From: Gyromitra esculenta
Taxonomy: Eukaryota; Ascomycota; Pezizomycetes; Pezizales; Discinaceae
Assembly (NCBI GenBank): GCA_038503075.1
Contig: JBCAML010000002.1
Span: forward strand, 3,410,001 to 3,474,000
Length of the DNA stretch: 64,000 bases
Direction: 5' to 3'
Shown here: positions 11,279 through 22,380 of the stretch, one piece after another
Layout of the letters: every line of letters starts with the position of its first letter
How positions within the stretch are numbered: position 1 is the first letter of the stretch
Notes under the pieces: model-generated
Seen by the model: the letters and a program-made list of their open reading frames with translations, nothing else
Told to the model about the DNA's origin: nothing
Database searches by the model: none
Made by a program: the position numbers and the translations under genes

Positions 11279-13154
11279 TCACCGTATACACCTTCCAGTA
11301 ATAATTTCGTCCCACATCCAATCCAATAGTGCATCGTCCGCCTCGCCAGCTGCAGGCCTAACAGTAATGTTCCATTTCTGCCATGACTTTTCAAGCTCAG
11401 GTGCATGGTACATCCAATGGTAACCGTCGATCGTCGTCTCCGGCCTTGAGTCGGTGATTGTGTATGCATCTACAAAAGAAACTTTTGTTTTCTTTCCCCC
11501 GTCTTCAAGGTCTAGTGAGTCGAAAGAATCGATGCTAGAAGGTGCTTTTAGCCGCTCTACCCACTCGGACACAGCTTCCAGGGTCAACTTCCTCATTCGA
11601 TAAGAGTTCGCCCTGGTATGACCGCCAGCCTCAAAACACTGCACTGGCTGCACGACGCTCGTGGTAGACCTCACGAGCACGTGGGCTCCTGCCCAATGTT
11701 CATCGACGTGTTCAAAAAACCGTTGATACTGGTTCTTGAACGCTATGTCGTCCATCTTATCGATCCAATACCCCATGTTGAATACGACCACCTCAGGCGG
11801 GTTCTCATCAAGCGTTTCCAGGAAAGGCACAATATCCTCAAAGTCGCCATGCGTGAATGCCAGAGTCACATCAACGCTCCTCCCCGGATCATCAGGGTGT
11901 ATCCACGTGGCTTGTTTGTTCCCGTGTTCCCACACTTTCGATTCCGGGTGGAACTCGCAGACGCCCATGTTTTCGTCGCCAAACAGGTCCTTGAACACGC
12001 GAGCGCACACAAAGCCTCGCGCAACGGAGTCACCAATAAAGAGAATATGGGTGAGTTTTGGCAAGGCTTCGATCACATCGACGATAGTGCGATGTGGGAC
12101 TGTGCAAGTGTATGGTGAGTAGACATAGCGTGCATGGGTGGATGACTCTTGAGATAGCCCGTACTGCGTTACGATGTTCTCGGATGGGTGAAACTGGCCG
12201 TAGGAGTATTTAGAAATGAGAGAGGACGAGACTTTTGCATGGTTGATCCACCTCCCATCGAGTATCTCCTCGTAGGAGTTGCAAGTTCGGTATGTATTTG
12301 TTCTTGCGAGCCCTTTGGTGTTGGTGTTGCGCACCTGATCACCACTCCCAATCCTTCTTCCTGCCTCTCCTCCTACACTTACAGAAGCATGCAAAGAGTG
12401 AGGCGAACCCTGAACAGCCTGCTTATAAACCGGGACCGGGACGTCTTCCTTCTGCCAGCGCCCACATTTTGGATCGTCTGGCCAAGCATACACCTGATAG
12501 TCCCCCGGTTCACCTAGCACCATAATTGCCTCCACAGTTCTGGGCGATATTTGCTTCAACCATGCAATTGGAACAGCTGCTGCGGTCGGGCCGTAGAATT
12601 GGATATAGTACGACGGTGGACAATAGTTTATATCTATATGATTACAATCGATCCGCAGTGTGAAAAACTCGCTGACTGTGACCGACTTGGGAAAGGTAGC
12701 AACCCATGGACCGAAGACAAGCGGTGTAAGCTCAGAAAGGGGATTTAGCGTCGGGTTAAGGGGGATGATTGGGTGAAGTTTTAAGGGAATGAGCCGACTC
12801 GAACCTTTTGCGAGGGAGATTTAACGTCAAAAACTAAGAGGTTGATTGATGGATTGAATACCTACCAACAATACTGGCTGCCCACGGTGATCTTCTTACG
12901 TCACTGAACGTGAAGAATACAATAGCAAATGTCAGAAGGCCAGAGACAGCTAGCAGGTACAAAAATAGCAAGCGGGGTGATCGAGATCTCTTTCTAGATA
13001 GCCGGAGCGGTGAGGCCTGCCGGGAACCTGTTCTAGTAATCTGGAATTAGCTGGATGAGCGGGCATCACTGAATTTCACTGCTTACCTCGGCAAATTAGA
13101 AAAAACCGTCTGGTATTTTTCAATGTCGCGACTAATAACCGCAGGGTTTTCCAT
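11279..13154 (-). CDS. Type II membrane-anchored SGNH/PC-esterase-like protein
   Basis: Three exons on the minus strand, 13154-13087, 13032-12866 and 12804-11279, give 1761 nt and 586 residues. A short cytosolic tail ends in a basic cluster (RLSRKRSRSPR) followed by one hydrophobic segment at about 44-65, a classic signal anchor, so the catalytic part should face the Golgi/ER lumen or the outside. The C-terminal domain has HILFIGDSVARG (Ser about 338) and a late DGYH (Asp about 538, His about 541), the Ser-Asp-His set of SGNH hydrolases, spaced as in PC-esterase/TBL/CAS1-like glycan acyltransferases and esterases. A middle block with several Cys (around 120-200) may be a separate lumenal module. 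I infer a glycan O-acyl esterase or transferase; the exact reaction is unknown. The first intron uses TACTAG as acceptor, chosen because it alone keeps the frame. Confidence 0.75.
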
Positions 13155-14842
13155 TTTCTATACCCAATTAAAATTAACTCTCGAGCCGAAGTCGGAAAGG
13201 TGTAGCCGAAATGCAAGTACAGTCATGTAGTAGTTGAAGGACAGAAATCTGTTCAGGCGAACCCGCGCTATCGCAATTAGAAAAAGCCAAGTTCTGAAGC
13301 TGAAAAAAACACGAACGCTGCAAGGGAAGAAAACCGACTGAATGGGCGGCGAGTTGCTCTTCTTGTATGAGTCTCCTCAGGGTGAGCGCGTAAGCCAGGA
13401 TCTCCATGCGTACAGAACGAAACCCATATTTGCAGCCGAACGCCATGTCGTACGCCTACTTACCTATTCTATCAGCGGTAACCCTAAGCCGTTATGCATA
13501 AGCGCTCAGATAAAATCTTTTCGCGAATCAATTGTACCAGCTCGGATACGATAAAATATTACATGTTTGAGCGATCCAGTGCCGAAGTTTCGTTGCAAGC
13601 CGTAACACGTGGCCCAGTGTAAGGATCACTTAGTCCTCGGAGTAGAATTGCTGAAATCACGCAGCAAGTGTTGAGATAGAGTATGTATTCATGGTAGTCA
13701 GGAGTACCAGGTGTTTTCGCATTTTTTTTGTTTCTCTGATATCGGGCCAGTTCCAGTGGAAGCTAGTCATGTGATTATTAGGGCTTCGTTTCAATCTTAC
13801 CTTCTGATGAGTAAGCGCTACAAGAAGAGAAATGATTGACGAGCCCAATAATTAACGACCAACAGAACTGTGGAGGGATTGAAGGTTAGCAACTCCAGAA
13901 AAGGCAGCCGAAGTGCTTAAGCTGTAAGAGAAATATTGCATCATTTCTCTAAACAAGATAGAAGTATTCTAAGGTAAACTGCTGGAAAGCCACATACCTA
14001 GGTGTAATACTGTGATACATGTATAATTAAGTTAGGCAAGATATCATAGGCTTTGCAAGGGCAACTATATTCATGAAGAGACAATTAGGCGAATTTAACA
14101 CGGGAACCTCATGAGGAAACGAAGTCGTTAACGAAACTAAAACTTATCTGTGCAGGCTGGGTTGTATAGATATGGTAGCTGGAGTGACCAGAAAGATTAT
14201 AATTATTTCTAAATGCAAAAGTCAATTTAGCCTGTTCAAAAGTCACTACTTAGTGCAGTGCTTCAATACCTTCGTCACTGACAAGTAAAAGTAGCTAGTA
14301 ACGATCCAGTGCTGCAGGAGAGTATGAACACCAATCTAGACGGCATCAAATGAAACCGCCAAGACCTTCGTCTATTAAAGAAGCGTTAACAGGTGGTCAG
14401 TCATTCGTAACTGGTTATTGCTATCTTTGGGTAGAAGCTTCGCAAGCTATATATAGCCAATCTCTTTGAACTTTGGGGCTGTAAAAATAACGTTCGTATG
14501 AATAAAAAAGAAAAATCAACTACCAATCCTCCATGGGTGAAAACTTTATAGAGGTTTTGTCCCATATGCCAAGATATGGGATCTGGAAAGTTTGATTTGC
14601 TTGAATGAGTGGTTTATCGGTTACCATATGTAGCGATTAGTTAAAATATCACGATCAATTTCATCATCTCGTCAGGTGGTTCCTGCCTCAAGAGTGATAA
14701 TCTGTCAAACTTTCGCTCGCCAGAGGGAAAAAACATCCACCCATAACATCCTGTCACACGCTTCAGATATTGCAAGCAAATTAATATCGTCGGCATTGAT
14801 ATTCAACTACCATCCACTATTAAAGCACACTACACTCACTAT
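13155..14842. other. Intergenic region, nothing found
   Basis: This is the 5' region of the SGNH-like gene and the 3' side of the Rab escort protein gene. Short open frames (for example 13342-13554 and 13657-13848) have no motif or splice support. One TACATGTA palindrome is at 14016-14023. Confidence 0.5.
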
Positions 14843-16727
14843 CTACTCCTCTTCCATCTCATCTAGCATCCTCTTAGCTTCTTCCGGCAATTTCATAAAC
14901 CCCTCTCGTGTTCCTATAACTTTCTCATACACTGCCGTTGCCTCTTCAGCCCACCCATCATCAAACACTAAACCTAGCCCTATCGGCGTTAGATTTACCA
15001 CCCCATCCTGGAGGCCACTTGTGGGGGTGCGGGAGTTAGTAGCTGTATACCGCAGTGACAGTAAGATCTTAGGGGGCTCTATAATTTTATTAGTATGGAG
15101 GGGTTAAATATGTGTTTAAAAGAGTATATACCTGGTTGGTTCTCTAAAAGCCTTTTTATAGCACCGTCGATAGCTCGATATCCGATTTCCCCAGGATCTT
15201 CAGTAGACGCATAGAGTAGGCATTGTCCCCGCGGGCATTCTCCTGATACAGCGCTCCTAACAACTATGTAGACTGGCTTTTTATACTCTACGGTGGCGGG
15301 GACCATAACCACCACTGCAGCAGGAATGATGGATTCATCTTTGTATTTCTTCTCGAACAGCGGCGATAGTTCCCCTGAGACGACGTAGGCTGCCCTTGCC
15401 ATCGAAATTGCTTCGGACAAGGATTCTGGCTCTGACTTTGTGTCTTCCTCGCCAATGATCCAGTCCGCTTTTACTGACTCGCCGTTATCTAATTCCACTT
15501 GTAGCCGCCGTTTTACGTTTACCTCAGATGGTTTATCTGCCCCTGTTTCTGTTTCCGCTACCGACTCTTCTAGTTTTTCAATGCTCTTGATTCCGCGCCC
15601 AAGAACATTTACACCTCCCGCGACAGCCGCCGCGCGCGAGAAAACCTGGCACAACTCCGCCGATCCACCATATGCAATTGTCAGCGCCGCGGCGGACCTT
15701 ACATCGGGAATATTTCCCAATGAGCGGAAATGCGTCGCGAGCCTGGGAACCGCCAACTCTAGTGTCGTTGTCGTTGGTGGGGACGGGAGAAGAGTTAAGG
15801 ATGAGAGGGAGACTATCGCAGACGGTGGAAGGGGGAAAGTAGTTGATATGAAATCATAGAAAGTTTTAGATCGGTTGGTTTCAAAGATGTCACGATACTT
15901 CTGGTCCCCTGGTTCGTCGGAGTCGTATTTCATAATGAAACGGAGGAACTCGCCAAGGTAGCCACGATCTCGGTCTGTTAGGTCAACGCTCCATGCTACA
16001 TCTTCGAAGGTACATGGTACCTCCCGGAAGTAGCCGGCAACTCTACGCAGTGTTGTAGGTTTGTCTTCTGGTTCCTTTGTAGGAACTGGTGGCGCCTCAG
16101 AGACCTCTTCTGCTGCTGTAGGTCCTTTCCCCTTCTTGCGCCCTTTATTCCATCCCCCTTTCTTCCTTCCGGCTCCTGTTACAGCAGAAATGATCTTCGC
16201 CGCCTTGATTCCTACCTCATCCATCGTCATGCCTCCTTCCGCAGCGGCCGGAACAGCCACATCTTCATCTGTCAGCCACACCCACCAGCTCCCGACAGCC
16301 TGCCACGAGAACGAATCCGTCATATCCGCACCTCGCAATAGTCGTAGTAGCGCACTATGCCAGTATACCAAGTGTGGTGATAACGATATTGTATATCCGC
16401 GTTTCCCTTCCACGTCCTCATCCTGGAAAACTACAGCATTCGAGAAACCCGGTTCTTGTCCATCGTTTACACGGGACACCCAGCTGACAATCTCTGAGAG
16501 TGAGTAGAATGCTGTTGATGTACTGCCATAATACCCGTTCTTGTCTATCTGGAGGACTGATTTACCAGCGCGCCCAAGAGCTCTGGGGTTTGTTAGCTGG
16601 CTGTGAACGAGGGCTAGCGGAAGAAGAGGGGTTACACGGCTAGTAGAGACTGCTTTATGCCGCTTCCAGTTATTAGGATATCCCAATCTGTATATGGGAG
16701 TGGAGGGTTATCAGAGAATATGGCCAT
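14843..16727 (-). CDS. mrs6: Rab escort protein (Mrs6/REP type, GDI superfamily)
   Basis: Three minus-strand exons, 16727-16636, 16582-15132 and 15078-14843, give 1779 nt and 592 residues. The N-terminus has the GDI/REP dinucleotide-fold signature: DILITGSGIKQSLLA (residues 16-30), then AGKSVLQIDKNGYYG (36-50). The product presents newly made Rab GTPases to geranylgeranyl transferase II and delivers them to membranes. A charged linker near residues 160-205 (GRKKGGWNKGRKKGKG, then acidic and Pro-rich) and the total length match REP rather than the shorter Rab GDI of about 450 residues. The C-terminal exon carries PPKILLSLRYTATNS, typical of REP ends. I chose the start MAIFSDNPP because it is the first in-frame ATG before the fold. 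The first intron's donor is the second GT of GTGTAACC, the only one that keeps the frame. Confidence 0.93.
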
Positions 16728-17328
16728 GATTACTGATGAAGATGTTGGAGGTGGAAGACGTGATGATGGTAATATAAGGTGGGGCTCTATCAGGGTCACG
16801 TGGGTTAGGGGCTGCTTGGATCTTGGCAAAGAATATGCCCTTGAATCAATCCTATAATATTTAATTAAACTAACTTCAATGGGGATGAGAATATTGAGTT
16901 AGTGAATCGATTTGAACTAAGAACTTGGACAAATCGACTTTGGTTCTTCATATAGGTACCTAATCCTGACCTTTGATATCGATTGAGACGACTCTCAGAG
17001 CATATTGGCCTGCTAAATCTTAAACCCCTTCTTGCCCGCAGTTTCGATTGACCTACTCTCCTAGTTCTGAAATGCGTTTGCATAGGCCTAGCTATATATG
17101 ACCACCGAGTCTTATACCAAACACATACTTGTACCCATATAAACAATCTAAATTTTTTTTACACTAAGTACATGCAATCTATTCTAATATCAAATCAATA
17201 TAAGGTATTAGACAATATATACAACCCCTGTATAGCAGAAAACTTTTTGCCCTTTCCCCGCCGATACAATTTCTATGCAGTCGTCTACATATAAAAGGAA
17301 AACAAAAGCCTTCATTTTACTAAATCAA
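16728..17328. other. Intergenic region
   Basis: Region between the Rab escort protein start and the 3' end of the secreted-protein gene, both on the minus strand. The part from about 17150 to 17325 is very AT-rich and probably the 3' UTR of the downstream gene. No other feature is supported. Confidence 0.5.
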
Positions 17329-18450
17329 CTAATACCGTATCTCCCAGACCTCCTTTGAAGCATGAGAAGTACCACGGCTCTTTGGAGCTTGGAGAAACCT
17401 TTTGTTCAATTTACCAGATCCAGCTTGCTTTCCACGTGCAGGGCTCTGACTGGTAGACGTTTGCCCAAAATCGTTTGTAGATGTTTGAGGAGGGCTATTT
17501 CCACCAAAAAAGGAATCCTCGTTATTAATAGCAGTTGGGTTCTTATCAAACTGATAGTCCGCTGCAATACGGTTGAAGACCTCCGGATTGATAGAAATGG
17601 CAGGTTTGTGGTCCGCTTCTGAAACGAGGTTCTCGGGTGTCGAGGAATAGCGAGGAGTAGTTGTCAGGGAGTCAAGACTGCGGCGGTACTGGGTACCTGG
17701 TGCTGCCTCGTTCTCCGGTTGCCATGTCTTTTGCCTCCAGTCCTCCTGACCACGGCCCATCATGCCATCCAGATACCCCTGAAGCCCCTCAAACCCTCTC
17801 GTATCATACTTCTCGCTGTAGAACTTGAACATCTCATCGAAGTCCTCGTTTGTGAGCTCGACCTCCTCAATCACCTCTTCTGACACCTGTTCTACGACTT
17901 CTTCTGGGACCTCTTTCTTCTCAACCTCTTCTTCCTGGACACCTTTCTGGTATTTCTTTGGGATAACTGACCTCTTCTTCATTCCCCAGTTCACCGGTGC
18001 CCTTGAGCCCGAGTTCAACGGTACTCCAGCACCCGTAGACCCAGAGTACCTTGGATCTTGATTCAGGTCACCTCCCCTCGACATCTGCTCAGGAACCATC
18101 GGTTCCTGTTTCCTGTTTGCCTTCTGCTTCCTCTTTAAAACAGCAAGAAAGTCCTTAAACCTGTCGGTGGCACTTGAGTCCCAGTTCATTTTCTCCACAA
18201 CCATATCTGCCGGACGCACCTCCGGCTCTACGGTAGGCTCAGCAATGGGAGTCGCAAGGCCCGCGTTGGCGAGCTCAATTGGGATCTCTTCTGCCCATTG
18301 CCTTGGGGTTGAGAGCTTCTCATGGACTGTTGACTGAAGCGGGTTTGAGAGGGGTGCTTCGGGCTGCTGAGGCTGGGATTGTTGGGCGACTGGGACAGCT
18401 CCACAGAGAGGTCCGAAAAAGAGGGTTCCGAGGATAATGGGAGCGAGCAT
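17329..18450 (-). CDS. Predicted secreted protein with several dibasic (Kex2-like) sites, function unknown
   Basis: Single exon, 373 residues. The chosen ATG at 18450 starts a clear signal peptide (MLAPIILGTLFFGPLCGAVPVA, cut near 18-20). The frame is open further upstream, but that stretch is hydrophilic and would bury the signal. The mature part is hydrophilic, rich in Gln, Pro, Glu and Ser, and has no Cys. Dibasic sites occur at residues 106-107 (KR), 159-160 (KR, in GMKKRSV), 256-257 (RR, in YRRSLD) and 350-351 (KR, in NKRFLQ), suggesting processing in the late Golgi by a Kex2-type protease. An acidic Val/Glu-rich stretch (about 170-198) precedes a more folded-looking block (NEDFDEMFKFYSEKYDTRGF). 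I recognise no known domain. It is not the repeat type of fungal pheromone or RiPP precursor, since the segments between sites are unlike each other. Confidence 0.7.
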   Translation of the reverse strand: MLAPIILGTLFFGPLCGAVPVAQQSQPQQPEAPLSNPLQSTVHEKLSTPRQWAEEIPIELANAGLATPIAEPTVEPEVRPADMVVEKMNWDSSATDRFKDFLAVLKRKQKANRKQEPMVPEQMSRGGDLNQDPRYSGSTGAGVPLNSGSRAPVNWGMKKRSVIPKKYQKGVQEEEVEKKEVPEEVVEQVSEEVIEEVELTNEDFDEMFKFYSEKYDTRGFEGLQGYLDGMMGRGQEDWRQKTWQPENEAAPGTQYRRSLDSLTTTPRYSSTPENLVSEADHKPAISINPEVFNRIAADYQFDKNPTAINNEDSFFGGNSPPQTSTNDFGQTSTSQSPARGKQAGSGKLNKRFLQAPKSRGTSHASKEVWEIRY

Positions 18451-19098
18451 GTTTGTGCGTGATAAAATTCTTCTCAAAGTTAAAAAAAGATACAAAAATT
18501 GCTTCGAGAGAGCCTCTCTGCAGTGGGATTCGCAAACCTCAAGATGGGTGTAGATTTTGGAAATAGAATTATTCACAGGTATGTCTTGTGGCCGTCATCG
18601 ACGCCTGGAGAGTCTGAATTTATATACCTTGCAGCTAACCAGTTTTACTTCGGCCAAATCAATTGATCTATTTTGTTGGGGCAGCTACAGAGAGTTGGGA
18701 AGCGCTCGGGAGAATTATACTCTTGACCTAGGTCTAATGAAAAAAGAAGAATATATACAACCTTTCATGTGCCGAGGGTAGCCTGAGGATTTTTACTAGT
18801 AATTTCAGGTTGTTTGCCAAAGAGTTCTAAGCCAAACTCGGGATTACCATGGAGTGTTATCATGAAACCTATAATACTATATATAAAAAAGGACGTTTGT
18901 AAGTGCAAATATATGTACCTAGATGTACGTGTATGCGAGAAACTTCTTGAAGGTTACATATATGTGCATGTATTTAAGTATCTCAGGTCTTCTTTCCGAG
19001 GGAGATACATGTAACTAACCATTTTAGACTTTCCAAATTAAATGATACAATAGGATATATACCAGTATACCCGAGAATGGTGATGCCGTGTTACATCA
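18451..19098. other. Intergenic region
   Basis: Promoter side of the secreted-protein gene, then non-coding AT-rich DNA. One TACATGTA palindrome lies at 19006-19013, about 90 bp left of the TIR element. No gene is supported. Confidence 0.5.
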
Positions 19099-19100
19099 TA

Positions 19101-19281
19101 CCATAGTATTTGGTGAAGTTCGTTCCGGCACTAGTAGGTAAGACGTGCATATAAGCTGTTGATATTCTACGTTTATGATGCTGTTGGGGGATTTTTGGCG
19201 GGAAAGCATGGAAAATCAACATGTTCTATATATGCATGTTTTACCTACTAGTGCCGGAACGAGTTTCACCAAATACTACGG
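19101..19281. mobile_element. Miniature inverted-repeat element (MITE) with TA target duplication
   Basis: The 181-bp element has arms of about 53 nt that match at 48 positions when one is inverted. The outer ends read CCATAGTATTTGGTGAA and TTCACCAAATACTACGG, and both are followed outward by TA (19099-19100 and 19282-19283). There is no coding content. The TA duplication and inverted ends fit a non-autonomous Tc1/mariner/pogo-class element. All five arm differences are transitions, as repeat-induced point mutation or methyl-cytosine decay would give. Confidence 0.82.
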
Positions 19282-19283
19282 TA

Positions 19284-21203
19284 TTTCACCTCCATTCCTA
19301 GTGTAGCAATTTTGAATCGGGCTGCTCGGCTTTTGTGTTTCACTATGAGCATGAGAACTTCAAGACTAGAATCCAGTATGGAAGTGCCATCTAGGAAAGT
19401 AAAGCGTCGTATTAAAACCCTTACCAATCACTTTTTATCATTCGAGCTTTAGCGAGATGATGGTTGCAGTACAAGTGCCGTCTCTCCGGATCCATTTATA
19501 AGAGTGTTGAAGCTATCAGATCATGATCACGAACAAAAGTCATACTTACTGCAGCATCATCACCTCAAAGATAGGCAAGGTGGCATCCCCTAAGCACCAA
19601 AATTTCCAAAATATTGTATCGATTGGTAGAATACCTCGTTAGATAGGTAACATCATTTCTGAAACTCCAGTTCTCAAATCGTAGACGTGGTGTTTTAAAT
19701 ACCTCCAGCTGCAGGCCCCGGAACACTCGGGTATAAGCAAGACAGCAAAACTAAGGCAACTTGTAACGACGAGTTTATAAATCTCCTCCCCACAAATCAA
19801 ATATTTGCTAACACACTGGGTTTTATTCTGGTGGATATCATTAGCCCGACACTTTTCATACCAATCTCACGGATTTTCGATCCACTGCTAGTGAGCTGTG
19901 AAATTTTTGTGGCATATAACTTCATCTCAACACACGATGATAAGCTCCAAGACGCACATACGTATGTTGCCTCGCGATCGAACAAACGTAGATCTGAAAG
20001 AGCTGTAATCTTATGATTTACCACTGCTATCACTATGCCGTGGTGAGACTAGCGCTAAGATTTAGAGAGCCGATCGGGAAACGAACTTTCAAGGAGAATC
20101 AGAACCACTAAAGGTATGATATAAGCTATTAGGGGCCTACGTAATGGAGCACACTTTCATTTAGGTACTTATTTGTGAACGAATACAATTCCTTTGTTCC
20201 AAAGACCACCTTCAAGGTCTCTAGTAAAACACCTAGATATAGTAATCTTGATCTGCTAGCAGGGCCACATGGAATCACTCGTATATACCCCGCTACCTGT
20301 GCGGGGCACGGATAAATCCACATTCTCGCAGCACGAATTCTTTCCGCATCCGATTTCCCTTTTGGTGGCCATAAGAAACCACTTTGCAACGCCTAAGTAT
20401 TGCTCACGACCCAAAAATTGCGGTTCGTCGTAATTTAGTGTGATATATATGCCGTTGAAGTTAGCAACACACTATCCTATACCGTGTCTTTCTCGGAACC
20501 CTTTTTCCGTCATCGAACACATAACCATAGCCGGGCGAGGAATATAGCTTGCATCCTTAGCTGCAACAGCAATTAAGCTTCTTAGCGGGTAAATAAAAAA
20601 TCTATGTTGAGGTTGATATCCCTTGGATAGAAACCAGAAGTAAACGGTACGGGATTAAGGAATGAGGACAAGCAGTTAATACGAAGAAGTTTCTTGTACC
20701 ATTATAAGGGATTTGCAAACGCACGGTAGAATCTCAGTGGGAACGAGCTTCATGAAGGGATACACACCCGGACCTTGTTGATTTAATGACGTAAGTTCGA
20801 AAGGATTCAAAGGTAGATATTTTGAGGCAAAGAGAAGCAAAAAAAATTTATATCTAAAACACTTCTATCGATGATTCCCGACCTATTTGGGCCAAGAGTT
20901 TTATCTTGACCTAGAACATCTTGAGTATTCTGATTTGACCTCCAAATCTTCGTTAGCAGATAGCTATGTTCAGCTTGCGATCCTTGTTCCAAGAGATAGA
21001 TAGAGATAAAGTCCTATCGTTATCGCCATCATCAACTTAGAACCGCTTATCCGATGTTTTCAGCCCTGTCGGTCATGATTTTTGTGCTGGAAAAAAACCA
21101 ACCCTGCATGTACCCTATCGCTCAGCCGCCTATGCACGTCGTGCCCTAGCTTCGATATAGGGCGAGAAGCGACAGAGAGTGATCGAAATCGTAGCCCTGT
21201 TCT
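19284..21203. other. Gap, nothing found
   Basis: Non-coding stretch between two TIR elements. The open frames (19797-20033, 19831-20016, 20129-20389, 20807-20992) overlap each other on opposite strands and have no motif. No gene, tRNA or array is supported. Confidence 0.5.
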
Positions 21204-21205
21204 TA

Positions 21206-21358
21206 CAGCCTCCGGTAGAATTATCGTGGAATTGTGGCAACTCAGGATCTAGAGCTTTTATTGGCCTTCCGGGTTCATCGGAAAGATTTTGGCTACGGCA
21301 CCGGCCGCTTGGGCATTCATTGACCCCTGTTTTTCTACAACAATTCTACCAGAGGCTG
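21206..21358. mobile_element. Second MITE-like element, CAG ends with TA duplication
   Basis: The 153-bp element begins CAGCCTCCGGTAGAATTAT and ends with the inverted copy, flanked by TA at 21204-21205 and 21359-21360. The arms match over about 26 nt with four differences, all transitions. CAG ends plus TA duplication are typical of the pogo/Tc1 class. The ends do not resemble those of the element at 19101, so it is a different family. An open frame that crosses it (21179-21445) is incidental. Confidence 0.72.
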
Positions 21359-21360
21359 TA

Positions 21361-22380
21361 CCCTCCTCGGAGAGAAAAGGAAAGGGTTAAGAAAGGCAAG
21401 AGGGAAGTACCCCAATCATCAGCAAGGAAAGATGCGGTGTTGTAGCATTGGGTTCAGCCAACTGCCCAAATGGCGCTAATCAATAAGATGGCGTCAACAA
21501 GCTTACCTAGCTTAGCCCTCTAATTATGTTGTTTTTCGGATTCTCCCGTAAAAAAATGCACTTTTCGCTCAAGCTGAACATCTCGTGAATATCGTGCAAA
21601 AACTTCTGCAAATCAAGACTGAATAAGAAACATACCAAAACTGGAAATGGGGCGGCTTACGATACCACATAGCGCATACGCAAGCCTCCCTAAACATAGA
21701 ACTATGATAGGTAGTGACCCTCTGCTGTGAGAAAGCCCTATTTCAAAAGCAATACCCGGAGTTCATTGAAATTTACTACCCTTACATGGCTTACGTTGAC
21801 CTGGGACTTGCCGTTGACGATTTGTCTTAGCTGCTATTCCGACAATTTTGTATAGGATTTCCTTTGCTTTCAGTTCCGATTCTCTGTATTGATCCAAAAT
21901 TTGCGTATTAGCCGGGGTCTGATGGCGTTTCTAGCTCAAGGCGATGTTCGTTTTTCTTCACCGAATCGAGAGATTGCACTTCCTAAGTTATAGACAACAA
22001 AGCACGTGAGATAGAGTCATTCTACGACCTTGAATATTGTCTTTAATGTACCAGAAGAATACTGCCTACATTAGATTTTATAACTAGCTTTGCATTAAAT
22101 CTAGGTTGCCTAGGATGGGGTCTGGATACAAGATTTGCAGGCTCGAATTGGGTTAGACCTCTTGGCACTTTTAGGAAACATGGTTCGATGGCCATGGCCA
22201 ACAAGATATAAAATGGAAAAACAAACATGCATTTACCCTATTTCATGTCTTTTGTAAGATTATCAAGCGAGCACATATAGAGGGGTAGAATTCCCGTCTA
22301 TATATCCTCGAATCTTCGCAGTTCTTCGTTTCATCCACGGCAACTAAATCAGCTCCTAAAGAATCTTAAAAGCTAATTTC
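21361..22380. other. Intergenic region and amylase promoter
   Basis: Non-coding to about 22250, then the amylase 5' region: a TATATAT box at 22299-22305, about 80 bp before the start codon, and a C/T/A-rich leader. Nothing else is supported. Confidence 0.5.

Noticed and set aside
11618..12118. 166-codon plus-strand frame
   Set aside because: It lies entirely inside the SGNH-like gene on the other strand, which has the family motifs.
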